Shown here piece after piece: positions 15,286 through 18,569 of a stretch of 18,569 nucleotides of DNA. This DNA is from Phenylobacterium aquaticum (GTDB lineage: Bacteria > Pseudomonadota > Alphaproteobacteria > Caulobacterales > Caulobacteraceae): the NCBI RefSeq assembly GCF_947378715.1, contig NZ_CANCLE010000076.1:1-18569 (forward strand), read 5' to 3'. Position 1 is the stretch's first letter; every line of letters begins with the position of its first letter. The notes under the pieces are model-generated. The model had not been told where the DNA came from and did no database searches. It saw only the letters and a list, made by a program, of their open reading frames with translations. The position numbers and the translations under genes are program-made.

Positions 15286-16266
15286 GTGACCAAGGTATTG
15301 CGTAGCGTCGTCACCGGCGTCGGCGGCTATTTGCCCGACGAGGTGGTGACCAATGACGACCTGGCCAAGGTCGTCGACACCACGGACGAGTGGATCCGCG
15401 AGCGCACGGGCATTCGCCAGCGCCATCGCGCAGCGCCGGACCAGGCGGTCTCCGACCTCGCGGTCGAGGCGGCCAAGCGCGCCCTGGAGCGGGCGGGCCG
15501 GACAGCGGCGGACGTCGACCTGATCATCGTCGGCACCACCACGGCCGACCTGACCTTTCCGGCGGTGGCGACCATTGTGCAGCGCAAGCTGGGCTGCCCG
15601 ATCGGCATCGCCTTCGATATCCAGGCGGTCTGCTCCGGCTTTGTCTATGCGCTGTCGACCGCCGACGGCTTCGTGGCCCGGGGCCGGTCCAAATGCGCCC
15701 TGGTGATTGGCGCCGAGACCATGACCCGGCTGATGGACTGGACAGACCGCGGCACCTGCGTGCTGTTCGGCGATGGGGCCGGGGCCGTGGTGCTGGAGCC
15801 GGGCGAAGGCCAGGGCGAGATCTCCGATCGCGGGCTGCTGGGCTTCGCCCTGCGCGCCGACGGCACCAAACAGGACCTGCTCTATGTCGACGGCGGGGTC
15901 TCGACCAATGGTCAGATCGGCCACCTGCGCATGCAGGGCAACCAGGTGTTCCGCCACGCCGTGGTCAATATCTCCGAGGCCGTGATTGCTGCGGCCAAGG
16001 ACGCGGGCGTCCAGGTCGCCGACGTCGACTGGTTCATCCCGCACCAGGCCAACAGCCGGATCCTGGACGGCGTGGCCCGCCGGCTGGGCATTGATGAAAG
16101 CAAGGTGATCTCCACCGTCGCCGAGCACGCCAACACCTCGGCCGCCTCGATCCCGCTCGCCATGGCCAAGGGCGTCGAGGACGGACGCATCAAGCCCGGG
16201 CAACTGCTGTTGCTCGAAGCCATGGGCGGCGGCCTGACCTGGGGCGCCTGCGTGCTCCGCCTTTAG
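15286..16266 (+). CDS. fabH: Beta-ketoacyl-ACP synthase III
   Basis: FabH condenses acetyl-CoA with malonyl-ACP to start fatty-acid chains. The 326-residue protein has normal length and the full catalytic triad: Cys116 in DIQAVCSGFVYAL, His253 in WFIPHQANSRIL and Asn283 in EHANTSAASIP. It also shows the TDEWIRERTGIRQRH N-terminal motif (33-47), FGDGAGAVVL (161-170) and the final GGGLTWGACVLRL-type glycine strand. GTG 15286 directly follows the plsX TGA, and no separate ribosome-binding site is seen, which suggests translational coupling. The plsX-fabH pair joins phospholipid and fatty-acid initiation in one operon. Confidence 0.97.
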   Translation: MTKVLRSVVTGVGGYLPDEVVTNDDLAKVVDTTDEWIRERTGIRQRHRAAPDQAVSDLAVEAAKRALERAGRTAADVDLIIVGTTTADLTFPAVATIVQRKLGCPIGIAFDIQAVCSGFVYALSTADGFVARGRSKCALVIGAETMTRLMDWTDRGTCVLFGDGAGAVVLEPGEGQGEISDRGLLGFALRADGTKQDLLYVDGGVSTNGQIGHLRMQGNQVFRHAVVNISEAVIAAAKDAGVQVADVDWFIPHQANSRILDGVARRLGIDESKVISTVAEHANTSAASIPLAMAKGVEDGRIKPGQLLLLEAMGGGLTWGACVLRL

Positions 16267-16286
16267 GCGTTCATGCAATCTTGGCC

Positions 16287-16320
16287 TTGAAGTCTTTGAC
16301 CTGATGCGACAATCAGGTCA
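16287..16320 (+). promoter_or_regulatory. Palindrome overlapping a candidate ihfA promoter
   Basis: TGACCTGAT (16297-16305) and ATCAGGTCA (16312-16320) are perfect inverted repeats around six bases, in the 134-base gap between fabH and ihfA. TTGAAGT (16287-16293) followed after 12 bases by GCGACAAT (16306-16313) is a housekeeping-type promoter candidate (6 of 8 in the -10 box), and this -10 falls in the middle of the dyad. No T run follows, so a terminator for fabH is less likely than a regulator site, but both remain possible. Confidence 0.4.
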
Positions 16321-16400
16321 TGAGAGATTTCCGAAGGCGGACTGATCGGGGGACCGAGCGGACCGGGTCGGGGTGAGTTCAAGTGGGGGCAGGGGCAAGT

Positions 16401-16703
16401 ATGAAAGGCGCTACCGTGACGCGGGCGGACCTTTGTGAGGCCGTTCACGAGGAAGTCGGGCTGACCCGCCAGGACTGTTCCGAGCTGGTCGAGCGGACCC
16501 TCGAGCTGGTGGCTGCCGCGCTGGAAGACGGCGAGCAGGTCAAGCTGTCCGGATTTGGCGTGTTCCAGGTGCGCGCCAAGCGCGCCCGCATGGGCCGCAA
16601 CCCCAAGACCGGCGAACCGGCCGCCATCGAGCCCCGCCGCGTGATCGGTTTTCGCGCCTCCCAGGTCATGAAAGCGCGCGTCGACCGCGCCCTGTCGCGG
16701 TGA
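16401..16703 (+). CDS. ihfA: Integration host factor alpha subunit
   Basis: IHF is a heterodimeric nucleoid protein that bends DNA sharply; this is the alpha subunit. The 100-residue protein has the HU/IHF fold with TRADLCEAVHEEVGLTRQDCSELVE at the N-terminus, LEDGEQVKLSGFGVFQVRAK (41-60), and the DNA-contacting arm GRNPKTGEPAAIEPRRVIGFRAS (65-87) with the intercalating Pro68. It follows the alpha subunit more closely than HU or IHF-beta. I chose ATG 16401 because AGGGG lies five bases upstream; an upstream GTG at 16383 would add six residues. Its position after fabH and before a MerR-type gene is typical for alphaproteobacteria. Confidence 0.95.
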   Translation: MKGATVTRADLCEAVHEEVGLTRQDCSELVERTLELVAAALEDGEQVKLSGFGVFQVRAKRARMGRNPKTGEPAAIEPRRVIGFRASQVMKARVDRALSR

Positions 16704-16717
16704 GGCCGCTCTAGCCC

Positions 16718-17131
16718 GTGAGCAAGGGCCCGGACGCCTTTCGGACCATCTCGGAAGCGGCCGATGAGTTGGACGTGCCTCAGCACGTCCTGAGATTCTG
16801 GGAGACGCGGTTCTCCTTCATCCGTCCGATGAAGCGCGCTGGCGGCCGGCGGTTCTACCGGCCCCAGGACATCGCCATGCTGCGCGGGGTCAAGACCCTG
16901 CTGCATGAGGACGGCTACACCATCAAGGGCGTGCAAAAGCTGCACAAGGAGGAGGGGCTCAAGCGGGTCCTGGCCGCCTCCGGCGCGCGACCGATCCGGG
17001 CCGGCTCCGGCCCCGTGCCCTCCCTCGCCGACATCGAACTGGATGACGCCGGCCGCGTGCGGTTGAGCTCGGCCCTGGACGATCTGGTGGCCGCCAAGGC
17101 GCGGCTCGACGCCCTGCTCGGACGCGCCTGA
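16718..17131 (+). CDS. MerR-family transcriptional regulator
   Basis: The 137-residue protein has an N-terminal MerR winged helix: FRTISEAADELDVPQHVLRFWETRF (8-32), the GGRRFYRPQDIAML wing and second helix (44-57), and GYTIKGVQKLHKEEG. The rest is short, with a predicted helix near the end suited for dimerisation (LDDLVAAKARLDALL), and no cysteine cluster, so it does not look like a metal sensor. The ligand and targets are unknown. GTG 16718 lies 14 bases after the ihfA stop with no strong ribosome-binding site, suggesting cotranscription with ihfA. This ihfA-merR pairing is widespread in alphaproteobacteria. Confidence 0.88.
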   Translation: MSKGPDAFRTISEAADELDVPQHVLRFWETRFSFIRPMKRAGGRRFYRPQDIAMLRGVKTLLHEDGYTIKGVQKLHKEEGLKRVLAASGARPIRAGSGPVPSLADIELDDAGRVRLSSALDDLVAAKARLDALLGRA

Positions 17132-17138
17132 GATCGAG

Positions 17139-17164
17139 CCCCGGGCGCGGCTGCGCCCCGGCGG
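17139..17164 (+). terminator. Possible terminator after the MerR gene
   Basis: GGGCGC (17143-17148) pairs with GCGCCC (17153-17158) around a four-base loop, extended by CC/GG with a bulged C. It lies eight bases after the merR stop. There is no clear T run, so strength is uncertain. A second small hairpin, GTTCCC/GGGAAC at 17189-17208, lies downstream and could serve the tRNA transcript on the other strand. Confidence 0.35.
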
Positions 17165-17221
17165 GGAAGTCTGATCTGAAGGCGAAGGGTTCCCGTGGGG
17201 GAGGGAACATTGTCCACCCGA

Positions 17222-17299
<78 letters not shown>

Positions 17300-17314
17300 C
17301 ATCGGTGGAGGGGT

Positions 17315-17342
17315 CTTCTAACGCCTTGCGACGGGCGGGCAA
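17315..17342 (-). promoter_or_regulatory. Candidate promoter of tRNA-Pro
   Basis: On the minus strand TTGCCCG (17342-17336) is followed after 13 bases by GTTAGAAG (17322-17315), six of eight matches to the Caulobacter housekeeping -10 pattern. Transcription would start about ten bases ahead of the tRNA 5' end, which fits a short tRNA leader. Confidence 0.45.
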
Positions 17343-17359
17343 GCGCAAATTCGCGCCGT

Positions 17360-17557
17360 CTACTTCCCGCGGTTCATCCACGACAGAAGCGGCAGGATCG
17401 GGACCCCCCAGCCAATCCCGACGACGGCGAAGAAGATCAGCTTCACCACCATATTGTCGGGCAGGTGGTCGGATATGGCGGTGGCGGCCCAGATATAGCC
17501 GGCCAGGAAGGCCATCAATCCGGCGCCCCCGATGAGTTTGCGTACGCGTGCGGTCAT
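17360..17557 (-). CDS. DUF2842 small membrane protein
   Basis: The 65-residue protein starts MTARVRKLIGGAGLMAFLAG and has two membrane segments (about 8-29 and 36-59) separated by the short polar stretch SDHLPDN. The second half (MVVKLIFFAVVGIGWGVPILPLLSWMNRGK region, 36-65) carries the Gly-x-x-Trp-x-x-Pro pattern and the basic end that mark the alphaproteobacterial DUF2842 family. No function is known for the family. ATG 17557 lies 32 bases after the GlsB-type gene on the same strand, so they may share a transcript. Confidence 0.82.
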   Translation of the reverse strand: MTARVRKLIGGAGLMAFLAGYIWAATAISDHLPDNMVVKLIFFAVVGIGWGVPILPLLSWMNRGK

Positions 17558-17589
17558 GGCCGGGGTGTACAGGCGCCCACCCTGGCTTG

Positions 17590-17838
17590 TCACCTGCGCC
17601 GCAACAGGCTGAGCACAGCCAGCAGCAGGACGGCGCCCGCCGTCGAGACCGCCAGGCTGCCCAGGAAACCCCCGAACTGGATCTCCAGGCCGTCGGCGAT
17701 CCAGCCCCCCAGCAGGGCGCCAAGCAGCCCGACGATCAGGTTGGCGAACAGGCCATGGCGACGGTTCAGCACCCGCTTGGCGATCCAGCCCGCCAGCATG
17801 CCGACCAGCACGACGCCGAGGATTCCGATGCCGTGCAT
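17590..17838 (-). CDS. GlsB/YeaQ/YmgE-type membrane protein (transglycosylase-associated family)
   Basis: The 82-residue protein is a small inner-membrane protein with three hydrophobic segments (about 2-18, 28-46 and 57-78). Signatures are the MHGIGILG start, GMLAGWIAKRVLNRRHGLFANLIVGLLGALLGGWI and a basic RRR end. The family name 'transglycosylase-associated' is historical and no enzyme activity is established; several relatives respond to envelope or osmotic stress. I chose ATG 17838 because the family starts at MHGIG; the frame stays open upstream to 17931 but the extra residues are Pro/Arg-rich and unlike the family. It is divergent from the heme A synthase gene, with a 143-base gap in which I see no clear promoter. 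Confidence 0.85.
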   Translation of the reverse strand: MHGIGILGVVLVGMLAGWIAKRVLNRRHGLFANLIVGLLGALLGGWIADGLEIQFGGFLGSLAVSTAGAVLLLAVLSLLRRR

Positions 17839-17981
17839 GGTCTGGGTCAGGTCCCGCGGGGCTGTCTCGGAGGTTGGCGGGAACCATCCCCGGTTCGGGC
17901 GGGCTTCGCAAGCGTGGACGCGGCCCCGCATCTCAGGTAGCGGAGCCCAGAGTTCGTTCTGAAGGAATCGCCGTCACCCCC

Positions 17982-18569
17982 ATGACATCCTTCCTCCGTT
18001 CCGACCGGTCCCGCCCGGTCGCTGTCTGGCTGTTCGCCGTCGCGGTCCTGGTCCTGGCCATGGTCGTGGTCGGCGGGGCCACACGCCTGACTGATTCCGG
18101 TCTGTCCATCACCCAGTGGAAGCCGGTCTCAGGCGCCTTGCCGCCGCTCAACACCCAGGACTGGAACGACGAGTTCTCCCGCTACAAGGAGATCCCTCAG
18201 TACGCCCAGCTCAACAAGGGCATGAGCCTTCAGGCCTTCAAGCGCATCTACTGGTGGGAGTGGGGCCACCGCCTGCTGGGCCGTCTGGTCGGCGCCGCCT
18301 TTGGTCTGCCCTTCCTCTATTTTCTGGTCCGCCGAGAGATTCCGCGCCGGCTGATCTGGCGCTGCGCCGTGCTGTTCGGCCTGGGCGGCCTCCAGGGCCT
18401 TGTCGGCTGGTGGATGGTGGCCAGTGGCCTTGCCGGCCGCGTCTCCGTCGCGCCGGAACGCTTGGCGACCCATCTCGGCCTGGCCTTCATCCTGCTGGCG
18501 GCCCTGGTCTGGACGGCGCTGGACGCCTGGGCCGGCGCGCCGCGGGTCAAGGCCCAGACCCCCTGGATC
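17982..18569 (+). CDS. ctaA: Heme A synthase (COX15/CtaA), 3'-truncated by window edge
   Basis: This membrane enzyme oxidises the C8 methyl of heme O to make heme A for aa3-type cytochrome oxidase. The first 196 residues are present and the frame runs open to the last base. The first helix (about 13-31) leads into VVVGGATRLTDSGLSITQWKP (28-48) and GALPPLNTQDWNDEFSRYK, typical of the alphaproteobacterial and mitochondrial COX15 group, which lacks the cysteine pair of the Bacillus type. His96 in WWEWGHRLLGR and His164 in ATHLGLAF are the expected heme-binding histidines of the first half. A second, homologous half should lie beyond the window. AAGGA at 17962-17966 is rather far from the ATG, so the start is likely but not certain. 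Confidence 0.94.
   Translation, partial: MTSFLRSDRSRPVAVWLFAVAVLVLAMVVVGGATRLTDSGLSITQWKPVSGALPPLNTQDWNDEFSRYKEIPQYAQLNKGMSLQAFKRIYWWEWGHRLLGRLVGAAFGLPFLYFLVRREIPRRLIWRCAVLFGLGGLQGLVGWWMVASGLAGRVSVAPERLATHLGLAFILLAALVWTALDAWAGAPRVKAQTPWI

Noticed and set aside
14137..16278. 713-codon open frame antisense to plsX and fabH
   Set aside because: Its translation is rich in Gly, Ala, His, Asp and Gln with no recognisable domain, and it lies exactly opposite two well-supported genes. In GC-rich DNA such frames arise from third-position bias.

Overview
The window is GC-rich chromosomal DNA from an alphaproteobacterium, most likely a member of the Caulobacterales (Caulobacter/Phenylobacterium type). 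This rests on recognised families (ubiquinol-cytochrome c chaperone, DUF2842, COX15-type heme A synthase), the core gene order bamE / UQCC / DUF177 / plsX / fabH / ihfA / merR, and several promoter candidates that fit the Caulobacter housekeeping pattern better than the E. coli one. No genus can be fixed without a search. I see no mobile element, CRISPR array or integrase; the region is housekeeping plus one ion-transport block.

Layout. 1-1915 (+): 3' part of thiL (thiamine-phosphate kinase), a stand-alone CheW-domain gene, and a small exported protein resembling FliL in pattern. 2147-4306 (+): hppA, a K+-independent membrane proton pyrophosphatase with a structured leader. 4336-4370: a 13-bp hairpin terminator between the convergent hppA and kdpE. 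4374-12397 (-): a complete potassium-uptake and sensing operon, read as ORF27-kdpF-kdpA-kdpB-ORF26-kdpC-kdpD-kdpE. 12508-13011 (-): bamE. 13096-16703 (+): UQCC chaperone, DUF177 (YceD-like), plsX, fabH and ihfA, followed by a MerR-type regulator at 16718-17131. 17222-17838 (-): tRNA-Pro(GGG), a DUF2842 protein and a GlsB/YeaQ-type membrane protein. 17982-end (+): 5' part of the heme A synthase gene.

How the genes work together. KdpFABC is an ATP-driven high-affinity K+ importer; KdpD and KdpE sense and control it, and an 11-bp-spaced direct repeat upstream is a candidate KdpE operator. HppA uses pyrophosphate to build the proton gradient. PlsX and FabH feed phospholipid and fatty-acid synthesis. 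IHF-alpha and the MerR protein act on DNA. The UQCC chaperone and heme A synthase support the bc1 complex and the terminal oxidase.

The most interesting material is small. The kdp operon carries two extra single-span membrane mini-proteins besides KdpF: 27 aa directly ahead of kdpF, and 26 aa between kdpB and kdpC, the latter with its stop codon inside the kdpC ribosome-binding site. Other leads are alternative pairings in the hppA leader, a perfect dyad overlapping the likely ihfA promoter, and a near-leaderless nine-codon ORF overlapping the plsX start. No stretch over 300 bases lacks a gene; the longest gap is 1916-2146.
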